Shown in pieces: positions 18,259-26,581 of a stretch of DNA of 64,000 nucleotides. This stretch comes from Salibacterium lacus (GTDB taxonomy: Bacteria > Bacillota > Bacilli > Bacillales > Marinococcaceae). The notes below the pieces were generated by a model that was given only the letters and a program-made list of their open reading frames with translations, did not search any database and was not told where the DNA came from. Both the position numbers and the translations under genes were made by a program. The DNA lies in assembly GCF_042684865.1 (NCBI RefSeq), contig NZ_JBHUML010000005.1:186001-250000 (forward strand), in the 5' to 3' direction. Positions within the stretch are counted from its first letter, which is position 1; each line of letters begins with the position of its first letter.

Positions 18259-18937
18259 TCTATTGAGAAAACAGGCAACATGGACCGTCTCGCTGCTGGC
18301 TGCCATCGCTGCGTTATATATTGTCATGATTGTCGTTGCCGCACAGGGGAATACTCCCGCAAACTTCCTGACGTTTTTCTACGAGCCGGCAAAACTGTTT
18401 ATGCTCGTGATTGCGATTTTTCTTTCTTACTCGTTTCTGGATACGTACATCAAGCTGGGGGTGACGCGGAGGCAGTTTCTTACCGCCAATGGCATGACAG
18501 CTGTGCTGCTGGCGGCAGGTCTGACTGCCGCCGCCGGGGTTCTTACAGGCATTCAGTACGCTGCGATGAATGGGATGGGGTGGTCTTCGATGATAAACAC
18601 GAATACCTTCATGAGCCTGGATATCGGCATGGCTGCTGCCCTTCCTATCTGTTTTCTCAATCTGATCATGTATCACTTCGTCGGCTGGCTGATCGGAGCA
18701 GGATTTCACCGCTATGGATGGCTTCCGGGCATAGGATTTGCCGCAGGGGGGATTGCTCTCTCAGCCGTCTCTGATATGTTATGGGGATTCGAAACCATCG
18801 AGGTGCTCTCCGTGTTATTATCCCTGGAATCGGGAGCGGTCGCAGGCGTCCTTTCCATCACAGCCGCCGTGCTGTTGATCCCCCTTGTCTTTTTCTTCAT
18901 TTGGCAGATTACGAGGAAAGCAGCGGTTCGTTCTTAG
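18227..18937 (+). CDS. ABC transporter permease
   Basis: Membrane component of the preceding ATPase, about 236 residues with six hydrophobic segments and no other domain. It resembles the small ABC-2-like permeases in GntR-ABC operons of Bacillus. An ATG at 18221 is only three bases from AAGGAGG, so GTG at 18227 (spacing nine) is the more likely start. The gene overlaps the ATPase gene, giving coupled translation. Transport direction and substrate are not visible. Confidence 0.82.
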   Translation: MKNIQWKLTADLLRKQATWTVSLLAAIAALYIVMIVVAAQGNTPANFLTFFYEPAKLFMLVIAIFLSYSFLDTYIKLGVTRRQFLTANGMTAVLLAAGLTAAAGVLTGIQYAAMNGMGWSSMINTNTFMSLDIGMAAALPICFLNLIMYHFVGWLIGAGFHRYGWLPGIGFAAGGIALSAVSDMLWGFETIEVLSVLLSLESGAVAGVLSITAAVLLIPLVFFFIWQITRKAAVRS

Positions 18938-18952
18938 GAAAAAAATAAAGGG

Positions 18953-18996
18953 AACCCCGATGCACGCATATGACGCTGCGGCATCGGGGTTTTTCT
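18953..18996 (+). terminator. CCCCGATGC hairpin terminator after the ABC operon
   Basis: AACCCCGATGC pairs with GCATCGGGGTT around a 17-base loop, then five T. The preceding AAAAATAAAG and the stem are almost identical to those at 21490-21546. Confidence 0.8.
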
Positions 18997-19145
18997 CGAT
19001 CGATTCTCGTGATTTCCTGATTGATTCTGTTATTTCTCGATCAATTCTCAGTCGATTCCTGTATTTCTCGATTGATTCTCCCGATTTCTCGATTGATTCT
19101 CTCGATTTCCCGATCGATTCTCCACATCTCCGCTTCGATCCCCGA
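18995..19145. repeat. 21-nt unit repeat array 2
   Basis: About seven degenerate units of the form ATTTCTCGATTGATTCTCCCG run without a gap behind the hairpin. Unit order and variants (for example CTGATTGATTCTGTTATTTC) mirror array 3 at 21545, so the two derive from one roughly 200-bp element. 19146-19355 has no gene I can support; a short minus-strand frame there looks like decayed coding sequence without a recognisable family. Confidence 0.85.
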
Positions 19146-19355
19146 CTTTATCTACCTGGATAGCAGCTTGCTCTTCATAAAAGGAGAGTAAGGCCGCCGG
19201 GACCAAAGCGTGTCCTGCCTTCATCCGCGGCAGTTCCCTCCAGAAACGAAAGCACCCGCCTCCGCCGTTCCACGACCTGCTGTGTAAAAGTCAGTCATGT
19301 TTTCTTCTCCAAGTTATGATTATTTGGTTATCCCGGGGTCGGGGGCGGATTCAGT

Positions 19356-20915
19356 CTATTCCGGTTGATTTTTTTCTTCCGATCCTTCAATACCCTGTTC
19401 CACTGCCATCTGCTTTGCCACTCTGGGAGCCAGCCACAGCACAGGCAGCATAATAATCGATACCGGAATCGCGGCGATAACAACGAACGACTGCAGCGCA
19501 TCAATTCCGCCTTCTCCGATATTAATCAGAATAACCGCTATGATTCCCATAATAAGGGCCCAGAAAACGCGGACCGCTTTTGGCGGATTTTCTTCCCCCG
19601 TCACTCCCATGGACATCGAGTACGACATCGAGTCGGCCGTTGTGACCACGAATAAAATCGTCATAATCAGAAAGACCGTCGGCATCAGCCACGCCAGCGG
19701 CATCTGCTGGGTCACCGCGATCATGGCAGCAGGGAGGCCGGCTTCATTCAACGGGCCGCTGACAGAGCCGGGATTCTCCATTTCATAATGAATGCCGGAT
19801 CCTCCGACGACGGTGAACCAGAAATTTGAAGTGACTGCTGTCAAAATAGATACAGCCACAAACACCTGACGGATCGTTCTTCCTCTTGAAATCCGCGCCA
19901 CCAAAATCGCGACAAGCGGGCCGAAACCGATAAACCAGCCGAAGAAAAACAACATCCAGAAGCCGAGCCATCCTTGATCCTGCCGGTGGGTATGGATATT
20001 CATAAACTCGTTCAGATACGTGCCGTACGACGAAACAAAAGAATTAATAATAAATCCTCCAGCACCAAACACGACCAGAAAGCCTGCAACGATAATGGCG
20101 GTCCATACATTCAGACGGCTCAGACGCTGGATTCCTTTATGAATCCCCGTCACCGCCGAAATAATGACAATCGCGATCAACGCACCAATAACAATCATCT
20201 GGGTCATAAACGCATCCGGAATCCCGTACAGCGCATTCAAACCATAACTGACCTGAAGGCCGAGAAACCCGATCGGTCCGATGGTTCCGGCGGCCGCTGC
20301 AATGATACAAAACGCGTCAATGACCGATCCCCATTTACTGGTTTCAAGCTTATCGCCGAAAATCGGGTACAGCATCGTCCGCGGCTTCAGGGACATCCCT
20401 TTATTGTAGTGGGCGTACATGATAATCAATGCACTTACCGCCCCGTACAGGGCCCATGCCGTGAAACCCCAGGACATGTAGCTCTGAGCCAGCGCCGGTG
20501 CGATGGCATCCGCTGTTCCCGCTTCAATACCGCTGTGCATCGGCGGCACTTCCATGAAATAATACATCGGCTCCGCTGCCGCCCAGAAGACGCCGCCCGC
20601 GCCCAGCCCCGATACGACAATAATGGATGTCCATTTGAACATGCTCATTTCCGGGGTGTTCCTGTTCCCCAGTTTCACTCTGCCGTACTTGGATATCGCC
20701 AGAAATACCCCAACGAAAAATGTAGCCAGCAGAAGAATCTGCCAGTACGCACCAAAATAATTAACAGAAAAATTGAATCCGGATGATACAAATTGCGCTA
20801 CGGCGTCAACGTTAATGAGTGCAACAAGCACAAATACCGTTAACAACCCTCCGCTGATGGAAAGAACGGGCCAGTCTATCCGCTCTTTGACCTGCTGCCA
20901 GGAATGACTGCTCAT
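19356..20915 (-). CDS. BCCT-family betaine/choline/carnitine transporter
   Basis: Sodium-coupled uptake of a quaternary ammonium compatible solute, the standard response of halotolerant Bacillaceae to salt. The 519 residues carry 12 hydrophobic segments. GLGAGGVFWAAAEPMYYFM (about 96-114) is the family's conserved segment in the third helix, and the aromatic FWFTVVGGSGIHYE run (about 367-380) belongs to the substrate-pocket helices. The short C-terminal tail is charged, as in OpuD/BetP-type osmosensing carriers. TAAAGGAGGAGG before the ATG at 20915 fixes the start. Exact substrate not readable. Confidence 0.92.
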   Translation of the reverse strand: MSSHSWQQVKERIDWPVLSISGGLLTVFVLVALINVDAVAQFVSSGFNFSVNYFGAYWQILLLATFFVGVFLAISKYGRVKLGNRNTPEMSMFKWTSIIVVSGLGAGGVFWAAAEPMYYFMEVPPMHSGIEAGTADAIAPALAQSYMSWGFTAWALYGAVSALIIMYAHYNKGMSLKPRTMLYPIFGDKLETSKWGSVIDAFCIIAAAAGTIGPIGFLGLQVSYGLNALYGIPDAFMTQMIVIGALIAIVIISAVTGIHKGIQRLSRLNVWTAIIVAGFLVVFGAGGFIINSFVSSYGTYLNEFMNIHTHRQDQGWLGFWMLFFFGWFIGFGPLVAILVARISRGRTIRQVFVAVSILTAVTSNFWFTVVGGSGIHYEMENPGSVSGPLNEAGLPAAMIAVTQQMPLAWLMPTVFLIMTILFVVTTADSMSYSMSMGVTGEENPPKAVRVFWALIMGIIAVILINIGEGGIDALQSFVVIAAIPVSIIMLPVLWLAPRVAKQMAVEQGIEGSEEKNQPE

Positions 20916-20989
20916 CTTTTCCTCCTCCTTTATTTCCCATTTATTTCAAACGGTCCTTTAACACGAAAAACATTCTTTATGTTCAAACA

Positions 20990-21480
20990 GTCCTGCATAT
21001 GTACCACTTCCCCGGCAAAATCACGAATCCCGCCGGAATCTTTTCATCCACCAGCTCCTTTTCTGCATTAAAATGGGAGGCATGCACAAAGACATATCCA
21101 GCCCGGAAAAACAGCCTGCGATCAGCTTTAACTGATTTTCGCTGTCCATCCCAAGACCTTGTGGCGGCGTGTACGGACAGGCGCCAGATCAAATAAATTT
21201 TTCAGTGCCCCGGTAAACGATCCCTGAAAAATCGGCGTGCCGATAATATCATAATCCGCCACCTTCATTTTCTGAATGACGCGCCGGGTATCGCCTTGAT
21301 ACGCCCATGAGCCGCGCCCGTCGCAAAACGGAAGTTCATAATCCTTTACGTTCAGAAATTCCCCCTCGATATGCGAATCATGATATTTTACCAATTCCAA
21401 TGTTTTCTGTACAGCGTAAGCGCCCTGGGCAGCCACGAGTGGCTCTACGTCGCACAGAAAATGTAAGCGCCTCCGTCCGT
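20990..21480 (-). pseudogene. Broken NAD(P)H-dependent FMN reductase
   Basis: Two frames of a flavodoxin-fold reductase are seen on the minus strand. 21430-21135 gives AYAVQKTLELVKYHDSHIEG, then FCDGRGSW and DYDIIGTPIFQGSFTGALKN (the FMN-phosphate and ring loops). After HKVLGW the frame ends, and the family's C-terminal part resumes in another frame at 21118-21010 as AGYVFVHASHFNAEKELVDE. The stretch joining them (about 30 residues in intact relatives) is lost and the N-terminal strand is degraded. The minus-strand frame running on into the repeat array upstream is not a gene extension. Confidence 0.75.
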
Positions 21481-21501
21481 TCTCAGGAGAAAAATAAAGA
21501 A

Positions 21502-21546
21502 AACCCCGATGCACGCACATGACGTTCGCGGCATCAGGGTTTTTCC
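21502..21546 (+). terminator. CCCCGATGC hairpin before repeat array 3
   Basis: AACCCCGATGC and GCATCAGGGTT (one mismatch) around an 18-base loop, followed by five T. No intact gene ends here on the plus strand, so this hairpin seems to travel with the array. Confidence 0.65.
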
Positions 21547-21695
21547 CAATCAATTCTCCAAATTTCCTGATCGATTCTGTTATTTCTCGATCGATTCTCA
21601 GGCGATTTCTGTTTTTCTCGATTGATTCTCTCGATTTCTCGATCGATTCTCCGGATTTCTGCATCGATTCTGATTCTTTTTGCATCACTCCCCCC
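21545..21695. repeat. 21-nt unit repeat array 3
   Basis: Seven or so degenerate units of ATTTCTCGATCGATTCTCCGG, one interrupted by a 10-base insert (CGATTTCTGT). Last units degrade into TTTTGCATCACT. Confidence 0.85.
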
Positions 21696-21742
21696 CTTTT
21701 TTACCTGTGTCCCCTTATATAACAGGAAAAGGGGGAACCGCT

Positions 21743-22420
21743 ATGGAACAGATTCAATCCGACGCCCATATGGAAACCGCTGTCCGCTATTCTTATTTTT
21801 CCTCGATCGACCAAATGGACCGGCACGTCAAAAAGCACCGCCGCACGCTCACCTGGCAGTCGACGGAGGACGCCGTGCTCTGCCTGCTCGCCCGGCGCTC
21901 ACTCTCCTACCCCGGCACGAGCTGGATGAAAGTGAAAACGATCGCCGCCGCGGTCGGCAAAAGCCCGCGCACCGTGAACTACGCCCTGGCCGCCCTTGAG
22001 GAAAAAAAGATCATCCGCCGCATCCCGGTCATGCGCGAAACAAACGGCGGAAGCAGCAGCAACGTCATCGCGATCCTCCCGTATGCCGCGGATTGCAGCC
22101 CGTCTCCTGCAGACCGCCAAAACGCCGGAACCCCTTGCCGCGCAGGCGCTGAAGCGTCGGAGGCGTCCGGGGAATCAGTTTCTTTAGAATCACTTAAACA
22201 AGAAAAATATAAATATATGAGCTATTTGAATTTTTCCTGGTTAATTCATCACAAATGGAAAGACAACTGCGTGAAGCACGGCTCGGCTTATATGGAAAAA
22301 GTCGTCGAGTCGTTGATGCGGGAATATGAATACCGGCAGATGAAAGAACGCCTCCGGAAGCCCCGCCCGCGCCGCATGCCGCGGCCTGCGTTTCTCGACT
22401 ATAACTGGCTTGAGCATTAA
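21743..22420 (+). CDS. Helix-turn-helix protein of unknown role
   Basis: A 225-residue soluble, basic protein. Residues about 35-95 form a winged-helix-like region (MKVKTIAAAVGKSPRTVNYALAALEEKKIIRRI), as in helix-turn-helix domain proteins of Bacillus that resemble replication-initiation or RepA/DnaD-type proteins. A Ser/Ala-rich linker follows, then a helical C-terminal part with many Lys, Arg and Tyr. I do not recognise an assigned family. ATG at 21743 follows AGGAAAAGGGGG. Monocistronic, ended by a strong hairpin. Confidence 0.75.
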   Translation: MEQIQSDAHMETAVRYSYFSSIDQMDRHVKKHRRTLTWQSTEDAVLCLLARRSLSYPGTSWMKVKTIAAAVGKSPRTVNYALAALEEKKIIRRIPVMRETNGGSSSNVIAILPYAADCSPSPADRQNAGTPCRAGAEASEASGESVSLESLKQEKYKYMSYLNFSWLIHHKWKDNCVKHGSAYMEKVVESLMREYEYRQMKERLRKPRPRRMPRPAFLDYNWLEH

Positions 22421-22433
22421 TCGCTTTTCCGTA

Positions 22434-22496
22434 AAAAAAGCGCCATCGTTACGTTTGCCGTCTTTTTTCCCCGACAAACGTAACCATGGCGCTGTC
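22434..22496. terminator. Long palindrome after the HTH gene
   Basis: AGCGCCATCGTTACGTTTG and CAAACGTAACCATGGCGCT form a 19-bp stem with one mismatch, enclosing a T-rich loop. It is followed to 22595 by several ACGTTTA/TGACGTTT motifs in both orientations. It can end transcription in both directions. Confidence 0.65.
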
Positions 22497-22590
22497 ATGA
22501 TGACGTTTTTTCATCAAAAGCCGTCTCTAAACGTAAGGATGACACGTTCATGGTGACGTTTAGCTGTCTTCGGACAGGTATAAACGTCAC

Positions 22591-23469
22591 TTAAGAAGAT
22601 GTCCGCTGGACCGGGATCCAGATTTCACTGCGGAAGCTGGTGGATGTCGTGTCGCTGCTTTCATTCCAGAGAATCTCCGGACCTTCCGCCGCTTCATAGC
22701 CGGAGCCGGGAAACCATTCGGAGTAAATCCGGCCCCAGACGTCCTGCAGCGCATCCGGAAACGCGCCGGCGGCTTCAAATACCGCCCACTCGGACGCCGG
22801 GACGCGCAGTTCATCCCAATGCACGGGCACATCGTTTGTAGTCGCCGCGCCGATGTAATGATCAAACGTCCCGTTTTCCTCCATACGTCCTTCAGAAAAA
22901 TGGGTGGACGCACTGATCAAGCCGGAAGGTTCGGTGTTGGACAAGGCTTTCAGCTCCTGGATGTTCGCTGAATCAAGCGACTGCCACATCTCCTCAATCT
23001 CCGGACTCACCCCGTGGAACTGCACAGCCACTCTTTTTTTCAAGCCGGCGATGGAAAACGATTCTTTTTGTACGATACGATACTTCATGCTTTCTCCTCC
23101 TTGGATTGTCAGCTGGAAGGTCATCGGAGGATAGGCCTGCAGCGGTGCCCCATCCTTTTTCGCGCGGGAGGGGGAAACTCCGTGCTGCGCCTGGAACGCC
23201 CTCGTGAAAGCATCCGGCGAGTGGTATCCGTATTTCACCGCGGTATCCACGACTTTCGCACCGCCCTGCTGCAGCTCAACAGCCGCCAGCGTCAAGCGGC
23301 GCCGACGGATGTATTCGCCCAGTGTCATGCCGGCGAGAAACGAAAACATCCGCTGGAAATGGTAAGCCGAACTATAAGCGGTCCGCGCCGCTTCTTCCAT
23401 ATCAATCGTGTCAGCCAGATGCTCCTCCACATAGCGGAGCGCGTCATTCATCCGTTGCAGTGAATCCAC
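22591..23469 (-). CDS. AraC-type regulator with GyrI-like effector-binding domain
   Basis: Transcription activator that senses a small molecule, 292 aa. Residues about 1-105 are the two AraC helix-turn-helices (AYHFQRMFSFLAGMTLGEYI and a second GYHSPDAFTRAFQAQHGVSP); about 130-290 are the GyrI-like/Rob-type ligand barrel ending in FRSEIWIPV. Similar proteins respond to drugs or toxic organics. The frame is open further upstream, but GTG at 23469 has AGGGAGG six bases before it. It has no co-oriented partner, so its targets lie elsewhere. Confidence 0.9.
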   Translation of the reverse strand: MDSLQRMNDALRYVEEHLADTIDMEEAARTAYSSAYHFQRMFSFLAGMTLGEYIRRRRLTLAAVELQQGGAKVVDTAVKYGYHSPDAFTRAFQAQHGVSPSRAKKDGAPLQAYPPMTFQLTIQGGESMKYRIVQKESFSIAGLKKRVAVQFHGVSPEIEEMWQSLDSANIQELKALSNTEPSGLISASTHFSEGRMEENGTFDHYIGAATTNDVPVHWDELRVPASEWAVFEAAGAFPDALQDVWGRIYSEWFPGSGYEAAEGPEILWNESSDTTSTSFRSEIWIPVQRTSS

Positions 23470-23589
23470 ACGATGACCTCCCTCTTTGTAATCCTTTCTC
23501 CTGTATCGTATCAACAACAGCACCCGGCTTCCCGACTTTTTCTGCCCGATGCCGCAGGATTACCCTATAGAGCTGTGGAGATCTTTAAT

Positions 23590-24114
23590 TTATTCGGCTG
23601 ATTCATAAAGTACATTTCCATTTTGACCGTAAATATTCACTTTCCAATCCGCTTTGAGGTTCATATCCTTTTCGTTCCTATTATAAAACATTATGAATCC
23701 TCGTTTATCTTTCACTAATTTTGATACAGTTTTACCATCATTAAAAACCACTTCTACTGTTTCTGCGTTTTGAATTAAATGTTTGTCATTTATGATAACG
23801 AAAGCGTGAGGAGCACTTCCTGTACTAGTCATCCCTGTGGATATCTTTCCCTGCCCATCACCAGACCAACTCGAATAGTTTTCTGTTATTTCCCCGTTAC
23901 TTTTTGTAATTGTATACAAGCTGCTTTTACATAAAATAAAAGTTACGCCTCCGGTAGTTTCGATGGCTAAAGGCTCAATGTTCTTCTTTTCTATCATTTG
24001 TTCAATTTCCTCTTGTGATGGTGCAGAATAGTTTGACCCCTCCGCACCATTTGAGCACCCTATAGTTATTGATAAGATTATAGCTGAAAAAATAAATTTA
24101 GTGAAATGCTTCAT
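23590..24114 (-). CDS. Hypothetical lipoprotein
   Basis: A 174-residue predicted lipoprotein: MKHFTKFIFSAIILSITIGC ends in the lipobox ITIGC. The mature part has mixed beta-type stretches and no family I recognise; a Lys/Glu-rich helix follows the anchor. Start at 24114 (ATG) is favoured by GGAAGGG eight bases upstream; the frame's earlier ATG at 24132 lacks such a site. AT-richer than neighbours on both sides. Confidence 0.7.
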   Translation of the reverse strand: MKHFTKFIFSAIILSITIGCSNGAEGSNYSAPSQEEIEQMIEKKNIEPLAIETTGGVTFILCKSSLYTITKSNGEITENYSSWSGDGQGKISTGMTSTGSAPHAFVIINDKHLIQNAETVEVVFNDGKTVSKLVKDKRGFIMFYNRNEKDMNLKADWKVNIYGQNGNVLYESAE

Positions 24115-24190
24115 AAAGACCCTTCCAAACATTCAATTTATTAAGCTGTATAAAACTTCCCTTTGGCCTGGTAGATAAGCAATATCCTAT

Positions 24191-24592
24191 CTATTCGACA
24201 ATTTGAACCAGTGGAATAGAGACTCTGTTCATCATGGAGAAAAAGCTGTACAACCCCGTGCCCATTAAAAACAGGACACAGGGAACGGCGCTCAAGAGAT
24301 ACGTCCGCCGTCCTCCCGGGATGCGGGTGCGGTGCCACATGACGGCGAGGTACGCATAGTGAAGCACCGGCAGGAGAAAAATCAGGATGCGGTAGGAAGG
24401 AAACATAGTGAGGGTTAAAACTATAACGATGTGCACCATAACATACAGTGATTTATCTATGTATTTGTGCCGCTTATTAACATAATCGGGATCAGACGCC
24501 GGAAGTTCTACAATGCCGCCCCGGCGCAGTATGTATGACAGGAATTCACTTAACACAGCAATGCCGGCTATAAGGGCAACTGGCAGCAGCAT
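24191..24592 (-). CDS. DUF4181-like membrane protein
   Basis: A 133-residue membrane protein with four hydrophobic segments. The YVNKRHKYIDK stretch after the first segment is what I associate with DUF4181 proteins of Bacilli, which have no known role. ATG 24592 follows AAAGGAGAG and is preferred over upstream in-frame starts that would overlap the UPF0158 gene. It lies close behind that gene on the same strand and may be co-transcribed. Confidence 0.7.
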   Translation of the reverse strand: MLLPVALIAGIAVLSEFLSYILRRGGIVELPASDPDYVNKRHKYIDKSLYVMVHIVIVLTLTMFPSYRILIFLLPVLHYAYLAVMWHRTRIPGGRRTYLLSAVPCVLFLMGTGLYSFFSMMNRVSIPLVQIVE

Positions 24593-24645
24593 CGTTTCGA
24601 TTCTCTCCTTTTCTCTATCGATACTCAAAAGGCCGGTATCGCTTG

Positions 24646-25110
24646 TTATTCGGAATACGGCACACTCCGCGCCCGGCACCACTGCCGCATAAATTCGAGA
24701 TACCCATCGAGCCGGTAAGCGTTCCAGTCTTCCTGAAGGCCGAGCTCCACGACGCGGTCCTGAAAACGTCGGAACCGGCCCGTCCCGGTCAACTCCCGCT
24801 CGAGCATCGTCCGCATCATCGGGTTGGAAAGCTCCCGGACAAATGCCTCCATCAGCGCGGACTCATCCACCTCGAGCCGGTTCGGCAGCGGCAGGTAGTC
24901 ATCCTCTGTCGCCGCCACTACATCAGCGGCCGCGCGGAATTCCTCGTCATCACGCGCATCCGGCGCCTGCAGCTGCGCCCGCCGCAGCACGTCATCGCTG
25001 ATCCGCAGGACCTCTCCCGTCTTTCGGTGCAGAAACATCGTCACCCCGTCCGGCGCATTCCGGACCGCTTCGAGCAGAGAGGATAGATTCACAGACTGTT
25101 CCACCTGCAT
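24646..25110 (-). CDS. UPF0158 family protein
   Basis: A 154-residue soluble acidic protein. The order NLSSLLEAVRNAPDGVTMFLH, then YLPLPNRLEVDESALMEAFV and a WCR-containing C-terminus matches UPF0158, a family with no assigned function. AAGGAGGAG before the ATG at 25110. Confidence 0.82.
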   Translation of the reverse strand: MQVEQSVNLSSLLEAVRNAPDGVTMFLHRKTGEVLRISDDVLRRAQLQAPDARDDEEFRAAADVVAATEDDYLPLPNRLEVDESALMEAFVRELSNPMMRTMLERELTGTGRFRRFQDRVVELGLQEDWNAYRLDGYLEFMRQWCRARSVPYSE

Positions 25111-25143
25111 CTCCTCCTTTCCATTATGGTTCGCTGTACTATT

Positions 25144-26106
25144 TTAATCGTCACGTATCAAAAAACGCGGAACGACACGTATATAAACGAGTTCGCTGAC
25201 AAGCTCTATCATCGTCTGGGTAATAACAACAGCAGCCACGATAGTGCCAATTTCCGGTATAGTCAGGGCAATAGGCAGCACAACGAGCGAATTCCGCGTG
25301 GAACAGCTGAAAATAAGAGCCCTTCCTTCGCCCGGCGCTAATCCAAACCACCGCGCCGCGTACTTCGCCACAAACGGCATCACCATCATAAACACGATAT
25401 ATAACGGAATGACTTTTACAACCTGATCCGCATAATCCGGCAGTTTTGTCATTTGAGACGCCGTCACGACAAACAGCGTCAACATCATAAAAGGAACCGG
25501 CAGCCACGCCGAACCTCGCAGCATCTTTTCACCAAATGCCCTGTTTTTCCCGACAAACTGTAACAACAGCGCTGCCGCGAGTGGAAGGACGATCAACCCA
25601 AAAAACGCTTCAAAGAAAGGAGCAGGCTTCACCATCGCGGCAGCATCCGCCCCCATAAACAGCCACAAATACACGGGCAGCAGAACCATCTGCACGACGA
25701 ATAATATCGGGGTCGACGTTAACACCAGGTTCTCATCTCCTTTTCCTAAGGAGGTAAACACAATGACATAATCAATACAAGGCGTTAACAGCACCAGGTA
25801 AAATCCAAGCAGCAGCGCAGGATTCTCAGGAAGCAGCTGGGATAACAGCCAGACTACGACCGGCACCAGGATAAAATTAACCAGAAGAAGCGCCTGGATA
25901 TACGTTCTGTTCCGAAAAGCCTCTCTTAACGAAGCAAACGGAATCTGGGAAAACATACTGTACATTAACAATGCAATGATGATTGAAATCACAGCACCCA
26001 GGCGCTCCGCGTAAGATGGCAGCAGAAATCCGAATCCAGCCGCCATGATGAAACTTATGATATACATCCCCACCTGCTTCGTTTCCAGCTGCTCCTTCGT
26101 GACCAA
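25144..26106 (-). CDS. Arsenite/bile-acid-type carrier (ACR3/BASS superfamily)
   Basis: Ten-segment membrane carrier, about 320 aa. LLTPCIDYVIVFTSLGKGD (about residues 116-134) and FSCSTRNSLVVLPIAL (about 268-283) are the two cross-over helix signatures of the bile-acid:sodium symporter/ACR3 fold, the first holding the Cys that ACR3 arsenite efflux pumps need. Such genes are often named arsenic resistance protein, but no ArsR or ArsC is present here, so arsenite is only a possibility. GGGAGG lies eight bases before TTG 26106, which I take as start; an ATG at 26142 lacks a site. Confidence 0.8.
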   Translation of the reverse strand: MVTKEQLETKQVGMYIISFIMAAGFGFLLPSYAERLGAVISIIIALLMYSMFSQIPFASLREAFRNRTYIQALLLVNFILVPVVVWLLSQLLPENPALLLGFYLVLLTPCIDYVIVFTSLGKGDENLVLTSTPILFVVQMVLLPVYLWLFMGADAAAMVKPAPFFEAFFGLIVLPLAAALLLQFVGKNRAFGEKMLRGSAWLPVPFMMLTLFVVTASQMTKLPDYADQVVKVIPLYIVFMMVMPFVAKYAARWFGLAPGEGRALIFSCSTRNSLVVLPIALTIPEIGTIVAAVVITQTMIELVSELVYIRVVPRFLIRDD

Positions 26107-26301
26107 TATCCTTCCCTCCCATTCTTCACAGACCTTTTCCAATAAATTATACAGAAAGACACCCCATTTTCACAAAAAACCAACGATCCTTCAGAAAACA
26201 AACACCGCTTTCCGTATTTCTACCGGATGCGGTGCTGCTTCTCTTTTTCCACCCAACCTGTGGTATAATGATAAAAACATCTCCACGCAGGAGGACAGGC
26301 C

Positions 26302-26436
26302 ATGGAACAAAAAATGGACGCTGTCATAGATGCGTTCAACGCATTTCAAGAAAAGTTCGGCACGCATCACCAAGGGATACTAGAACGAATGAAAGCCTTA
26401 ATAATATTGAATACAGTTGCTACATTTTATTACTGA
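26302..26436 (+). pseudogene. Front of a small gene cut by the defence island
   Basis: GCAGGAGG and an ATG at 26302 open a frame whose first 32 residues (MEQKMDAVIDAFNAFQEKFG and on to ERMKA) look like normal core-genome coding sequence with high-GC codons. From about 26398 the sequence becomes AT-rich and the frame runs into a stop 13 codons later. This is best read as the 5' part of a gene truncated where the island begins. I do not recognise the protein and cannot find its remainder in the window. Confidence 0.5.
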
Positions 26437-26581
26437 TCTCACAGGGTTTTAAACATTGCATAAAAAAATTTCCTCGCTTCACATTAATTTAACTCTCTTT
26501 AGTTTACGAAAACATGTTCCTTTTGATATAATTTTATATGTCAAAAACATTCCCAGATAAATTCCTGAGAGGCTGATTAAC

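Noticed and set aside
21128..21688. A 186-codon frame joining repeat array 3 to a flavodoxin-like protein
   Set aside because: The first third is the 21-nt array read by chance; the flavodoxin part is itself a broken gene.
16333..21695. CRISPR array
   Set aside because: Units are tandem and degenerate with no unique spacers of constant length, and no cas genes are present.
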